A stretch of DNA of 64,000 nt from Symsagittifera roscoffensis (GCF_963678635.1 NC_087062.1:87893845-87957844); one strand, 5' to 3'; numbered from the stretch's first letter, positions 34,189 through 45,794 are shown. Notes: generated from the letters alone by a model not told the origin. A program made the numbers and translations.

Positions 34189-37100
34189 GTGAAAACTGCA
34201 AATGGCGGTTATCACAATTGTCGAGCCTTACTGGACAGCGGACCTGAATGCAGTTTTGTTACAACCAGCTGTGCTAACCGACTCAAGCTACCAATCAAGA
34301 AAGTGACTCTTCAACTAACTCGAGTTGGCGGAGGAGCAAAAACTGTGAAATCTGGTTCTGTCAATCTGGAAACAAAGGATTCTCAGAATCAATCTCTACA
34401 TATTGAAGCCTTCACTCTTATATTGAAGCCTTCACTCGGTCCCAGACTTTGACAAACCAAAGGAAATCGACATAATCCTAGGCTGTGATGTCTACAAGGA
34501 CATTGTTGGCTGCGGAAAGATTAAGCGTACAGACAAGCTTTATGCACGTGACACTCTATTTGGTTGGATGATTAGCGGCAGAACACCCGGTCCTCCAACA
34601 ACCTTCTTCAAGTCATTTCATGTGTCTATTGACGATAGTCTAAGGAAACTTTGGGAATTAGAAGAAATTCCTGATTTCAAAAAGACAACAACAGAAGAAG
34701 ATCGATGTGAATCTCACTTTAAGGAAACAACTATACTACAAAATGGACGATTCACCGTGCAGCTGCCTTTCAAGCCCAATAGTCAACTTGGCGACAGTTT
34801 AGCACAAGCAAAACGCAGATTCAATTATCTCGAGCGACGACTGGAACAGAATTAAGAACTAAAAGATCGCTATACCGCATTCATAGACGAATTTCTCGAT
34901 ATGGGGCATATGGAGTACATACCGCCTGGAGAAATCGAAAAGTCAGTTGATAGCGTATATTATCTGCCACATCACTGCGTTTTCACGGAAGATTCTACTA
35001 CCACAAAGCAACGTGTAGTTTTCGACGGATCTGCAACAACATCAACCGGACAATCACTCAACGACACTTTGATGGTTGGTCCCACGGTTCAAGACGACGT
35101 CTACTCGATAATCATGCGCTTCAGGTTCTACCCATTTGCTTTATCAGCAGATATCGCAAAAATGTACCGACAAGTTGCTCTAGAGGACAAATCGAAGAAT
35201 TTCCATCGCATACTTTGGAGATCAAATAAATCGGATGAAATCAAGCAACTCAAGATGACACGTGTTACATATGGAATAGCTTTGTTAGTTTTTCACTCAA
35301 CAAGATGCCTCAATGAATTAGCAGATCAATCTAAGAACCCAATGATCAAAGAAAGTCTCAAAAATTGTTTCTATGTAGACGACTTTCTTGGTGGCGCTAA
35401 TGATAAGCATGAAGCAGAAAGACTCATCTCTGATTTATGCAAAGAGCTGAACTCTCATGAATTCCCTCTACGAAAATGGACTTCAAGCAAGGCTAAAATA
35501 ATTGAAGGATTGCCAGAACATCTCCGCGAAAAATCGGATGTGCTGGAACTTTTCGCTGACGAATATAAAATCAAGGCGCTAGGAGTCAGTTGGAAGCCTA
35601 ATAAGGACATCTTTTGTTTTTCAACTGCCTTACCAGAGCTGAAACTGCTTACAAAGAGGACTCTTCTGTCCACAATTTCAAAATTGTTTGATCCGATGGG
35701 ATGGCTAGCTCCATTCATCATCAATTTCAAATGTCTCATGCGACAGCTATGGGTCTAAGGTTTTGATTGGGATTCTGAAGTCGATCAGAAAACCAAGGTA
35801 AATGGTATGAGCTCACCGGAACATTGCCTCAACTACTGGAACTACAGATGCCAAGATCTATGAGCTCACATCCAATAAAGGAGGTTCAACTTCACGTATT
35901 CTGTGATGCTTCCGAAAAAGCATATGCAGCCGCAATCTATGCAAGAATTACCAATGATGATGGCAAAACTTTTGCGTATCTACTGACCTCCAAAACAATA
36001 GTTGCTCCGGTCAAAGCAATCTCTATTCCCAAATTTGAGCTCTGCGGTGCAAGTTTAGCTACCAAACTTCTTAAATCAGTTGATTCAATTTTGAGGAAAA
36101 CAAATCTCAAGATAACTTCACACGCCTGGACTGATTCAACAATTGTCTTGCAATGGCTTGTTCAACTTCCAAGAACGCGGAACACTTTTGTTGCAAACAG
36201 AGTTTCACAAATAAAAAAGACCCTACCCAGAAGTGATTGGAAACACGTGCCAACAGCAGTAAATCCAACTGATTTAGCCTCTCGTGGTGTATTAGCTGAC
36301 TCATTAATATCTTCCTCACTCTGGTGGAATGGACCAGATTGGCTGACCAAGGATGAAAGGCACTGGCCTATCCTACAACCATCTCTAGTTGAAGCACCTG
36401 AAAAACGAACCGTCAAAGCCAAGACTAATGCAGAAAGTGAAAAAATTCGAACTGTTCTTGCAAATCATGCTCAAAACGAAGAAATGACGGATGGAATTTT
36501 TCGTTTAAAGGACTACAGCACTTGGAATAAGACAGTACGCATTGAATGCTATGTACTATCATTTGTTCAACATCTTAAGCATAGAATATCGACAAACTAT
36601 CGGAAGCGGCTCAGATCTAAACGGACATCTGATGTACAACTTGAAGAAGATTGTCTTAGTCCTAAACATAGAATCATGGCATGGCAAAAAATGCTAATTC
36701 TTCGTTTAGACCAAGAAATACACTTCAAATCAGAGCTAAATTGTCTGAAGGTGAAAAGGGAGCTGAGTAAAACATCGAAACTACTCAATCTTAGTCCGTT
36801 TTTCGACAAGGATTACGATCTACTAAGAGTTGGAGGCAGACTTTCACAATCGAACTACCCAACAGATAAGAAGTTTCCAATACTCGTTTCAAAAAAAACC
36901 TGATTTAGTATCCCTACTTATACGCAAATATCATGAAGATACTCTTCATGGCGGGGGGCAATTAGTACTGAACACAATGAGAGAGGAAATTTGGATAATC
37001 GGAGGCCGTGATCTAGTTCGACAGTTCATTAGAAGATGCATGAGATTTAGTCAGCAACCTACTTCTCAATTCATGGCTGATCTTCCTACAGAAATAATAA

Positions 37101-37998
37101 CACCCGCAAAACCATTTGCTCAATGTGGAATAGACTTTGCTGGTCCCTTTGAAATTAAGGAAGCAGAGGTCTCAAAAATTTATGTTGCCGTCTTTGTTTG
37201 TCTCGCGACAAAAGCTATTCATTTGGAAACGGTTACTCGTCTAACCAAAGAAGCATGCATCCATTGAAACGATTTACTGCACGCCGTGGCAAACCTGAGA
37301 AGATCTTAAGTGACAATGGAAGCAATTTTATCGGGGCTCGAAATGATCTGATCAAAATCAAGGAACTGCTCGACAAAAATGGAACGGACAAATCAGTTGT
37401 TAGTTTCGTCAATAGCCAAGGAACTGAATGGGCCACTATCCCTCGTTGTGCTCCTTACTTCGGAGGACTCTGGGAAGCAGCTGGAAAAAGTATGAAGAGA
37501 CATATGCGAAAAGTTATAGGACTGCAACGTCTCAGTTTTGAAGAATTTCTTACAATTCTTAATCAAATTGAAGCTGTCCTAAACTCACGACCATTGTATC
37601 CAATGTCAAGTGATCCTAACGACCCAACTCCGCTGACACCCGCTCATTTTTTGATAGGGGAATCATTGCTAACTCTTCCCTCTGCTGATATCCAAGTTTC
37701 AACCAATGTACGATATCGACTATTACAGAATATGATCAAGGATTTCTGGAAAGCTTGGAAAAGGGATTACGTCATAACGCTACAAATACGGAAAAAATGG
37801 TTCACGGATGGCCCAGAATTTAAAGTTGGCAACCTAGTCCTGCTTTCTGAAGACAATGAACGACCGCTAGAATGGAAAACTGGACGAATCATAGAAGTTT
37901 ATCCTGGAAATGACTCGATTGTTCGAGTGGTAAAAGTGAAGACCACAACTGGTGAATACATACGCCCTGTCGCGAAGCTGCGGAAGCTACCAGTATAG
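34189..37998 (+). pseudogene. BEL/Pao pol: protease, RT, RNase H, integrase, C-terminal domain
   Basis: An aspartic protease motif ALLDSGPECSF lies near 34218. After a short tandem duplication (ttatattgaagccttcactc) shifts the frame near 34430, RT follows with LSADIAKMYRQV (about 35145) and YVDDFLGG (about 35373). RNase H starts with LHVFCDASEKAYAAA near 35890. The integrase has an H-x-H and C zinc-binding part near 36930-37045, then DFAGPF (37133), SDNGSNFIGA (37309) and FGGLWEAAGKS (37458). The C-terminal domain ends at RPVAKLRKLPV. Lesions are the stop at 34853, the stop and frame change at 35756, the A-run frameshift near 36890 and the frame change near 37255. Confidence 0.85.
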
Positions 37999-38601
37999 CA
38001 ACCAAGTCATATCCAATGTGCAGTTCATTTAAAACAAGAACTTTATAGTGCTAAAAATCGAAAAATATCAAAAATGTGCAGTTTTCAAATTTTAAGTGGT
38101 AGTACCCCCTTGACCCTTTTGAAAGTAGGAATCTAAATTACCCCCTATGCAATGCATTATGGTCTGAATCGTTCATATTGACTACTTTCATGTAAATTCC
38201 CAATGTTTTATGTTCATAAAAGTCGAAAATGATGTAAATTTTCATCAATTTTTGTGCAAAATCGTGCATTAAAATTCGTATGAGGTTGTACCGTCATGAC
38301 CCAAAATGTAATTATTGTCTGAAAAAAGCTAGGATACGCCTACGCTACTGTCTTGAATGTAAAAATAGGCTCTCTGATCACGTCAAACTGTTAAAATGTT
38401 ATATTTGCCTTTAAATTATATTCAAAGATGTCGTATTGTAATGATTTACAACCATTAATTCGCATAAAATGTTTTTCTAAGTACACAAACTTTCGCTCCT
38501 GACTCGTACCGTTATTACTTCACTTGTATACTCCTTATTTATGGTGTAGTCACATTTAGTTCATTTATTGAATAATTGTTTACATATTTACCGTTGAACA
38601 G
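37999..38601. other. BEL/Pao sequence between pol and the antisense gene
   Basis: AT-rich sequence with no reading frame worth reporting. Any terminator or polyadenylation signal for the antisense gene would lie here on the minus strand; TTTATT/TTTATTG words near 38561-38571 give a minus-strand CAATAAAT near the expected place. Confidence 0.4.
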
Positions 38602-39539
38602 TCATTCGCTGTCATGCGATTCGCTGTCATCTGGTCCTCTTCGCTTGTTGACCGTGCAGGGTTGCTGGCAGCGCTTCCACGCAGATGCTACCAAGGAAAG
38701 TCGAGTTTGCATCTCCGCATAGTACATGCAGCAGACCCTCTCTTCGTCGCAGAGAGTCAGAACTGCATGGCACCACGCATATGGAAGATACAAACTTTTC
38801 CCGCTTCTCTTGGCAGCATCAGTGAACCCCATCTCCGAATCATTGCTACCGGCCAGGAGCTCAAGTTCACCTGAGAGATTAACTTCATATGTCATCAGCC
38901 ACAACTTTCGGCCCCCCAGAAGATACAAAACAGCATCATCTTCCACATCCAAGTCTTGATGGAAAGTCCGGAAGGACGAGGACTCTACAAAAATACCTTG
39001 GAGAAAAGAAGAAAAGACCTGCTTCGGCCATCTGGTCTGACCTCCAGACATGACGCCAATAACACCCTTAGCTGTCACACTAGGAGTCTCTCGACAGTTA
39101 ACTCCAACCTCCCAGCCAGTGCACAATGAACCTTCTACGCTGAGGTCACTAATACGTTTAAGACTTCTAAGTTGCTTCTAAAACAAAACAAACAATTGAT
39201 GCACACCCGCTATACTCTACTACTATGATACAATGGAATAAATGCTACTCACAGTCTCAGCTTTCGGAAACCGCAGAACTGCCCTATCAACGATTGCAGC
39301 TTCCTTCCTCGAAGACTGGATCTCATCCAACGACTTTACAGGAATCGGAGTGAAACCCAGATCTCCTCTGGTCACTGCATCGAAGAAACCCTGCAGGTCC
39401 TTCCGGTCGACAGCACCCCGCCTACTGGACCTTCGCACCTCGCCATGTGGAGGCAGACGTGGTGCTCTACCGGACTCCGCCCTTCTCTACCGGACTCCTT
39501 CGTCTCATGCACTGTAAATGGGTAGTCATATCCAGACAT
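38602..39539 (-). CDS. Antisense two-exon JmjC-like oxygenase gene inside the BEL/Pao element
   Basis: Exon 1 is 39539-39253 with donor ACT followed by GTGAGT. A 75 bp intron follows, and exon 2 is 39177-38602 after TTTTAG. The junction is phase 0 and exon 2 is open to the TGA. Exon 2 carries a JmjC-type signature: TFHQDLD gives the H-x-D iron pair (His near 38961, Asp near 38955), then LLGGRKLWLM, and LPYAWCHAVLT gives the distal His (near 38769), 62 residues after the Asp. JmjC proteins are Fe(II)/2-oxoglutarate oxygenases, often histone demethylases. The ATG at 39539 is two bases out of frame with the domain because of a 14 bp repeat at 20 bp spacing (39465-39478, 39485-39498), so this copy may be inactive or start elsewhere. 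It begins 43 bp from the 3' LTR. Confidence 0.65.
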
Positions 39540-39570
39540 AATAACGATCAGAAAATTGAAGACACTTCAA

Positions 39571-39581
39571 GGGAGGCGGAA
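39571..39581 (+). promoter_or_regulatory. Polypurine tract of BEL/Pao element
   Basis: gggaggcggaa directly before the 3' LTR; the expected plus-strand primer. Confidence 0.7.
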
Positions 39582-39782
39582 TGTTGAAGCCTAAAAAAGA
39601 CATCTCAGCTTTCTACTTGAACTAAATCTACGATTGAACTGATTTACTTATTCAAAACCGCATTTAACAAAAATCAATTGACTTCAATCTATAACTCATG
39701 AAATAATTTACACTCTTTGCGAATCACTAGTTTTATTCAGTCGGATTGGTGATTTTTTGTTTCCAACTTTTGCTGCACAACA
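39582..39782 (+). repeat. 3' LTR of BEL/Pao element
   Basis: 201 bp, TGTTGAAGCC to TGCACAACA, followed by the ACTCG target duplication. It is 17 bp longer than the 5' LTR. Its left edge lies 43 bp upstream (in minus-strand sense) of the ATG of the antisense gene. Confidence 0.9.
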
Positions 39783-39787
39783 ACTCG

Positions 39788-40356
39788 CTAATAGGGGAGA
39801 AGACTGGTCATAAGACTCCTACTTGTGGGAGAATGCCAATCAATGAGTTTTCACGCAGTTTATTTTAATAAATGAAGTGTATAAGCCATAGAATGCAAAT
39901 TGTATGAGTAGCCTTTTTGCCAAGTTTCAGAAGCTTCTGCAAAAGCTGCAGTGTTTGACAAAAAACAAGGTCGCCGCACTTTTAAAAAAAATGCACGAAA
40001 ATGCCAAGATCTTCCAATAAGGTTCCTTGTTTGCCAGTTTCACACTCTTTTGTTTCATCCGCCATCTCCACCTCCACTGAAAGAAAAGAATCCATGCCAC
40101 TTTTTTGAGCCTCAATTGGTATTGGCTACAACTTGAGTGGTTTTCTTCGGAACTTATTTTTCTTCGGTTCACGTTCTTCGAAGATTTTCAACATAAATTA
40201 TCGATCAATTTTTTGTAAGATTCAATAGTGTATCCCATTCGTGGCATCTATGAGACAGACTGCTATCATATTTCTGAATATATAAGTAACGAGACTGCTC
40301 GTATCAGGGTAATTCTCTGAATGTAACGATTGCCTTTTACAATGGAATGTTAATTG
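39788..40356. other. Spacer right of the BEL/Pao element
   Basis: No gene visible. Near 40290-40340 there is a decayed copy of the dispersed motif actgctcgtatcagggta...ctctgaatgtaacgattgcc, in minus orientation. Confidence 0.45.
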
Positions 40357-41256
40357 CCCGGGTTGACCTCCATACACCGAAACTGCTTATCATACAATTC
40401 CATACAACAAAAATCATTATCATACAATTCTCCACATCAAAAGTATGGAGAAAAGGTTTGTCATAGAATTTTCATACAATTTCGAAAAACAATAGAAAAA
40501 AATTAAACCATTTCTGCGGCTTTTTGAGAACATGAACAGTGGTAGCAAAAAAAAACTGATTTGAAATTTTTTTTGAAAAAAAATGCTTACCATACAATTT
40601 CCATATACGACACAAAAATTTTTCAGTAGTAATTTTGAAAACTTGCCCCAAAATTTTTTTTCCAACCGCAAATCAAATTTTGTACGCAAACAAACATCTT
40701 CCGAAAAAAAATTCGCATGCAAAATTTAATTTTTTGTGTGCATAACGTGGTTCTAGATACGATAATAATGGCTGTTTTTTCTTTTCACTGATTTTTTTTC
40801 ACAAACACTGAAAATTCTTATAGCGTGTTTTTGTATGCCTTGATCAATGTCTGATAATTTGAAAATTCAAAAATTTAAAATAATCATCATTGAAAAACTT
40901 TGCCAAAAATTGAAAGTTTTTTACTTTTGTTATATAATTTGTGAAAGACAGCTACAAGACAATTCAGTGCGTTTTTCATGCATTGTAAATGCAAGACCGT
41001 CCAACTTTTGTTGCTTTGAGTAACCAAGGTCTTTGTCACTTGTGCTCGGTTGCAAACACTACCGAAAAAATGTCAGAAAATAAATGTTGCAACAGCAACC
41101 AACTTTTTGGTTTATGGAGAAAACCCTTGTCATACAATTTCCATTTAGATATAGATTTCATACAATTTTCTGTACATATGGAATTGTATGGAATTGTATG
41201 AAAAGAAGCTTCGCATTTATGAGAATTGTATGATAAGCATTTTTGGTCAACCCGGG
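40357..41256. mobile_element. Non-autonomous DNA transposon with perfect 12 bp TIRs
   Basis: It starts CCCGGGTTGACC and ends GGTCAACCCGGG, perfect inverted termini 900 bp apart. Next to both ends lie repeated blocks of the type cttatcatacaattcc and ggaattgtatgataagc. A related, more decayed copy in the other orientation lies at 3739-4467. No transposase frame is present. I could not define a target duplication, so the superfamily is unknown. Confidence 0.75.
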
Positions 41257-43272
41257 TGCATAGAAACATCAATGATTCGTTCGAAAAAAAGTTAAATAAA
41301 CCTTTTTTTGAGATTTTTTGAAAAGCATCCCCCAGCACGCTATGTTTAGTACACACTGATATATTTTGTATAAATAAAAAACGTAAATAGACTAAATAGC
41401 ATATCTCAACTCAATTTGGAACGGTTTTTAAATTAAGGCAAAATATCTCTTATGAGCTAGCCAGTTACTTTGCAACTCATACAAACATCCCGTTACCATT
41501 ATCTTTGCATAAATTTTAAGATGGAAGAAAGTTTTTGCAAAATTTCACTTTGAGTCATTGAACTCTTTTAGTATATGCGTGTATGCGGAATTGTTTTCTG
41601 CAATTTTTTTCTTCTTCGATTTCATGAGAACTTTGTTAAGTTGAGAATCTCTTCAAAACATTTTCAATGTTGTAATGCAATAACATTTGTGTAGTAAAAA
41701 ATTATTTAAAAATAATTGATTTTCAAAATTTAGATTAAAAAATCATGCGTTTAGTAGCCATAATAGCATGAAGGTTGCCATAAAAACAAATATATGTTTT
41801 GCGAGTGATTTCAGAGCAAAAACAACGTTCTGGTCATTGTTTTTCAATATCTAGTTAATTTAATCAACAATTTTCATAGCACTCGGAAACACAACAAAAA
41901 GAGTGGTAAAACGAACACCACTTGGACTCAGGGAAATGATTTGTAGCATCTGGACTTGTTTGTACAGAACAATTGCAACTGTGCTCGGAAAAACTACAGC
42001 TTAATCTCAAATGACCTTTAGAAGTCTTTGTAAAAAATAACCTCAGAACAACTGTTGATATTACTAAACATGAAAAACGGTGTATCTTCGGAAAAGAGAA
42101 ACCTATTTTGACTTCATTAGATTGACTTAATTGATTTTCCAAGCTCTTCCAAAAACTTTTAAGATCCCATTCTAAATGAATTATTGTGCACAGCAGCCAA
42201 CTTTTTGAAAAAAAGAGAGAAAGTTTGAGCGTTCAACCAAATTGAGTTATTGGGTTAAATCCCTAAAAAAAGAAAGCAAATGCCCCCCTCAATCCAACAA
42301 TTATTTAATTATTTTAATTTTGAATGAAAATTTTCGCGGTTGCTCAATCCAGTAAGTTTTTTTGTATTCGGACGAACAACAGGATGATGAAAATTGGTAA
42401 GTTCTCACTTTTAATTCAACTATATTGTTATTATGTAGTTTTCTTGCCGTCTGAAATACATTGTCAAATATTAGTTTTAATAAGCCCGTGATTACTTTTT
42501 TTAAAGTAAGGGTGTTTTGAACAAAGTATTTTTGGTCATTTTTATAGAAAGGATAAAGCACACTATTTTTCCAATTTTCCTATACCATGTGGGATGTAGG
42601 ACAAATTTACTCCAATCAAGACTTATTCCAAATTGAATGAGGACTCGCTATTTGCTCTCAAGAAAATGCTATTGAATCCAATATTTTTTGATAATTCCAT
42701 GTTATTTTTTCTACCCAAAACTACTTAATACTCTTAAGGTGACAATCAATACAATTAGGGCTTTGCTCTCAAAAAATTTTCAAAGGACTTTATGATTGTT
42801 AAAATTAAAAACAAAACTGTTGAGAATCGACCCCCTGTAAAATTCAAAGTGATAAGTTTTGCGTTTAGAAAATTAGTAAATAGACCAAAGAGCATGCTTC
42901 AATCCAAATTAGATCAATTTCTCAGACAAACAAGACTGTTCGTAAAGTTCCGATTGTCGCGAAGCCCTAAATGTTCCGACTGTCCTTTAGTTCATATCGA
43001 ATAGTTTTTAGGAAAGAAAGTTTTGAAAACCTATACAATTTGCGCAACGTCAAAAAGTAAAATTTAAAGTCGTACGAAATTAACACGACCAACTAGCTGA
43101 CCTCAATTCAATTTGGAATGATTTTGTTGCGCGGGATAATTCGCCACGCATAAATAATCTGCGTTGCTCTCTCAGAATTATGAATAAACTCTTCAAAGCG
43201 TGCATATTTTAGTCCAGAACATAGAAAATTTGGCAATTTTCAAACCCCCAGATTTTTAGAAAAAAAATCGGA
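41257..43272. other. Repeat-derived spacer without visible gene
   Basis: It contains relics of the dispersed families: the agggctttgctctc motif near 42758 and its inverted gcgaagccctaaatgttccgac near 42958, with ttccaaattgaat blocks near 42630 and the inverted form near 43105. I see no exon with usable splice sites. Confidence 0.45.
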
Positions 43273-43280
43273 GGCAAAAT

Positions 43281-43494
43281 GGCTCTTTTCCAGTTCCCCC
43301 TTTTCAAAATACCGAGTTTTACGTTTGTTTTACGTGTTATCACGGCTAAATGCGTGATGTTACGCTGTAAAGTATGAAGACCAAATCTGTTCACAGTTGT
43401 CGATTTGTTCACCACGCCAAATTTCATTGCATTATAACAACGTTAAATAAGCTTTTCAAAATTGAATTTGAAAGGGGGGGAATGGAAAAGAGCC
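43281..43494. mobile_element. MITE copy 1 (GGCTCTTTTCC termini), 8 bp target duplication
   Basis: Left end GGCTCTTTTCCAGTTCCCCC, right end GGGGGGGAATGGAAAAGAGCC (read as two parts, inverted match to the left end). The exact 8 bp repeat GGCAAAAT flanks it at 43273-43280 and 43495-43502, as expected for a hAT-type transposition. 214 bp, non-coding. Confidence 0.85.
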
Positions 43495-43559
43495 GGCAAA
43501 ATATCTTTTTTTAATTTGAACTCACAAAGTCGATATCTTCAACGGGGTTTAAAAAATTT

Positions 43560-43885
43560 CTGTTGAAAATTATTATTTCGATCGGTGAAATTGGCTGATT
43601 AAAAAAACCACACCGAGCATAAATATTCCGTTTTCTTCGAAAGTCGGAACAATTAAATCTTGCGCACTAAAAGCAAAAGTTATATCGCTCATTGATTGTC
43701 CCAAGTTGGTTAAATTTTCAATGTTTAAACCAACATAACCAAAGTTGCTCAAAACGATTCCTTCGGTTGATATTGAAAGTTTTTTCAAAAGTTGCTAGTT
43801 AAAAAGTCGAAAATTGTCTGAAGAAAAACCAGCTCGAGCACAAATATTCCCTCACTTTCTTCAAAAAATATCGGAACAAAAAGAG
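43560..43885 (-). repeat. Dispersed repeat family copy (minus orientation)
   Basis: ccgagcataaatattccg, gtcccaagttgg and gctagttaaaaagtcgaaa follow the order of the 20155-21135 units. It sits between MITE copies 1 and 2. Confidence 0.6.
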
Positions 43886-44632
43886 CGATCTGCCAAATAC
43901 ATGAAATAAAGTGGCTACCTGAAAAGATTAAGACGATAATAGTTGTGTCTGTTTGCATGATCATTTTAGCCAGAAATTATTTGTCGCATACTCAGTTTTT
44001 TCTCAGAAGGTTTTTTTCCGCTTTTTACCGTTTTAGCCACCCCACAAAACACTATGAATTTGGTTTCATCTTGCGCTATGATGGGAAAATCTTGCTCAGT
44101 GTCAATAACTTTTTTGTTGTTTCAGATTTATCGCAAGATTTTTTGGTATGCTCGCTGTACCATCAATGTTTTCTCATTGAACTAAACAAGTCACATTTTT
44201 ATCCATTTAAAAAAAAATTTGTAACGGCATTTAACAAAAATTATAAGTTTAAGCAACTTTTTGCATCTCGTGTGGCGTAATAATTTGAGGGGCGGGGGGA
44301 ACTGTTTCTACAAAAACTCTAAAAGTTGTCGATATTTTTAGACCATTAAATTGATTTTTCCATCTCTCTCAAAAGAGGCCAATTTGGCCGACAATTCTGG
44401 CTCTTTTTCAGTCCTTTTCGAGTTTTTCCAGAAGTGTATTTAAATTAAAAATTGACGTTCTTATATGCAACAAAGTTGTGTCAGAGTAAACAAGTGACTA
44501 AATTTCTACAACATTTGTTGCCTGCAAACTGCCTTTTAACAATTACAAATTTGTAATTTTTCAAAAAGTGCAACGCTGGAAAAATTTAACACACTTCTCC
44601 GCAGGCAATTTTTTGAGAAAAGTGAAAAAATG
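43886..44632. other. Spacer between repeats, one open frame of doubtful value
   Basis: A plus-strand open stretch at 43945-44280 encodes a Phe/Leu-rich peptide. Its composition follows the T-rich sequence and it has no domain or splice context, so I do not call a gene. Confidence 0.4.
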
Positions 44633-44850
44633 GGCTCTTTTCCAGTTCCCCCCCTTCAAATTCAATTTGGAAAAGCTTTTTTAACGTTGTCATAATGCAA
44701 TGAAGTTTGGCGTAGTGAACAAATCGACAACCGTGAACAGATTTGTTCATCATACTTTACAGCGTAACACAACGCATTTAGCCGTAATAACACATAAAAC
44801 AAACATAAAACTCGGTACTTTCAACAGGGGGGGGGGACTGGAAAAGAGCC
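44633..44850. mobile_element. MITE copy 2 (GGCTCTTTTCC termini), inverted relative to copy 1
   Basis: Same interior as 43281-43494 but in the opposite orientation. The 8 bp repeat AAAAAATG flanks it exactly at 44625-44632 and 44851-44858. 218 bp, non-coding. Confidence 0.85.
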
Positions 44851-45019
44851 AAAAAATGTCCTTTTGGGCATGTTTTGAAAAGTTTTGGAAACAAAATTCT
44901 TCTAGTGCGCTTTCCGGTGCCCACGTTTCCCTCATATTTAAGGTACATTGGCGCCAAAATTTTAAAAATTTAAAGTTGACCTACTGCAAATGGATGCCGT
45001 AGAGAAGTACCAAGTAGAA

Positions 45020-45085
45020 TTGTAATTGGATCTACTTAACAATTTCCACCCCTTTCATGAAAGGGCGGGGGGGGGGGAGAATGTT
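45020..45085. repeat. G-run and GTTAAG hairpin motif
   Basis: gatctacttaacaatttcc and gagaatgttaagtagat face each other across a run of G, forming an inverted repeat with a G-rich loop. It is the same motif type as at 5775-5965. Confidence 0.5.
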
Positions 45086-45210
45086 AAGTAGATATAGTGA
45101 TAATTGTAAGACAAAAAGAAGTCGAACAAACACCCTCTAATTCAAATTCCATGGGTTACTGTACCGCATTGTTAAAAAAATTAAAATCTTCTCTAATAAA
45201 TTAACAAAAC

Positions 45211-45417
45211 GGCTCTTTTTCCTCTCCCCCCCCCCACCCACCTCCCACGACCATCAATTTTATGGTGTAACTAGTGGTTTTACAAGGTTAATTATGAGGA
45301 TCAAAAATGTTTGCCACATCCTAATTAGTCCGCATGTCAATTTTCAATATGATCGGACAATTTGAACAGTAACTTTACTACTAAAAAATAGCAGGTGGTG
45401 GGGAAGGAAAAAGAGCC
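45211..45417. mobile_element. MITE copy 3: same termini, different interior
   Basis: GGCTCTTTTTCCTCTCCCCC at the left and GGGGAAGGAAAAAGAGCC at the right. The 8 bp repeat AACAAAAC flanks it exactly (45203-45210 and 45418-45425). The interior (ttttacaaggttaatt, tcctaattagtcc) differs from copies 1 and 2 and matches the broken MITE at 22655-23170 and a fragment at 21838-21930. Confidence 0.85.
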
Positions 45418-45794
45418 AACAAAACTACACAAAAATCAAGTCTAAAGTGGTAAAACCAAATTTGCTTCGTGAATGTCCGCAAAAGCATGACACGGATAGT
45501 AGTAATAACAATTTATCGCGCACTCAGAGTTGAACTAACTTAATTATATGTTGTTGTAAAAGCTACGGTAAATTTTTAGCGCTCACATTGTACGGGAAAA
45601 TTGCGCTTTTAAAATGCTTGTCTTAAAAAATTGGGTTGAGACTTGAACATAAATCAAAATTGTATCTTTTGTTGTTTAGTTTGCTTATTTTTCATAGAAA
45701 TCGTAAGAAAATTTTTCAATTGCAAAGGGCTACTAACCTGCAAATGAGTTTTAAGTCGTTTATAGATATAAAGAAAGTTCAGCGACTGAAAATG

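Larger units (their letters stand above)
32541..39782 (+). mobile_element. BEL/Pao retrotransposon with complete ends and an antisense insert
   Basis: The LTRs at 32541-32724 and 39582-39782 begin TGTTGAAGCC and end TGCACAACA. The exact 5 bp repeat ACTCG flanks the whole element (32536-32540 and 39783-39787). A primer site begins at 32729 (TGGTGCAACGCG) and a purine tract gggaggcggaa lies at 39571-39581. Gag (with CCHC knuckle), protease, RT (YVDD), RNase H and integrase follow in BEL/Pao order on the plus strand. All long frames carry lesions. The 1.58 kb between the end of pol (37998) and the 3' LTR holds a two-exon reading frame on the minus strand (38602-39539). Confidence 0.9.

Noticed and set aside
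43945-44280. 111-residue Phe-rich frame
   Set aside because: Composition artefact between MITEs; no domain, splice or duplicate support.
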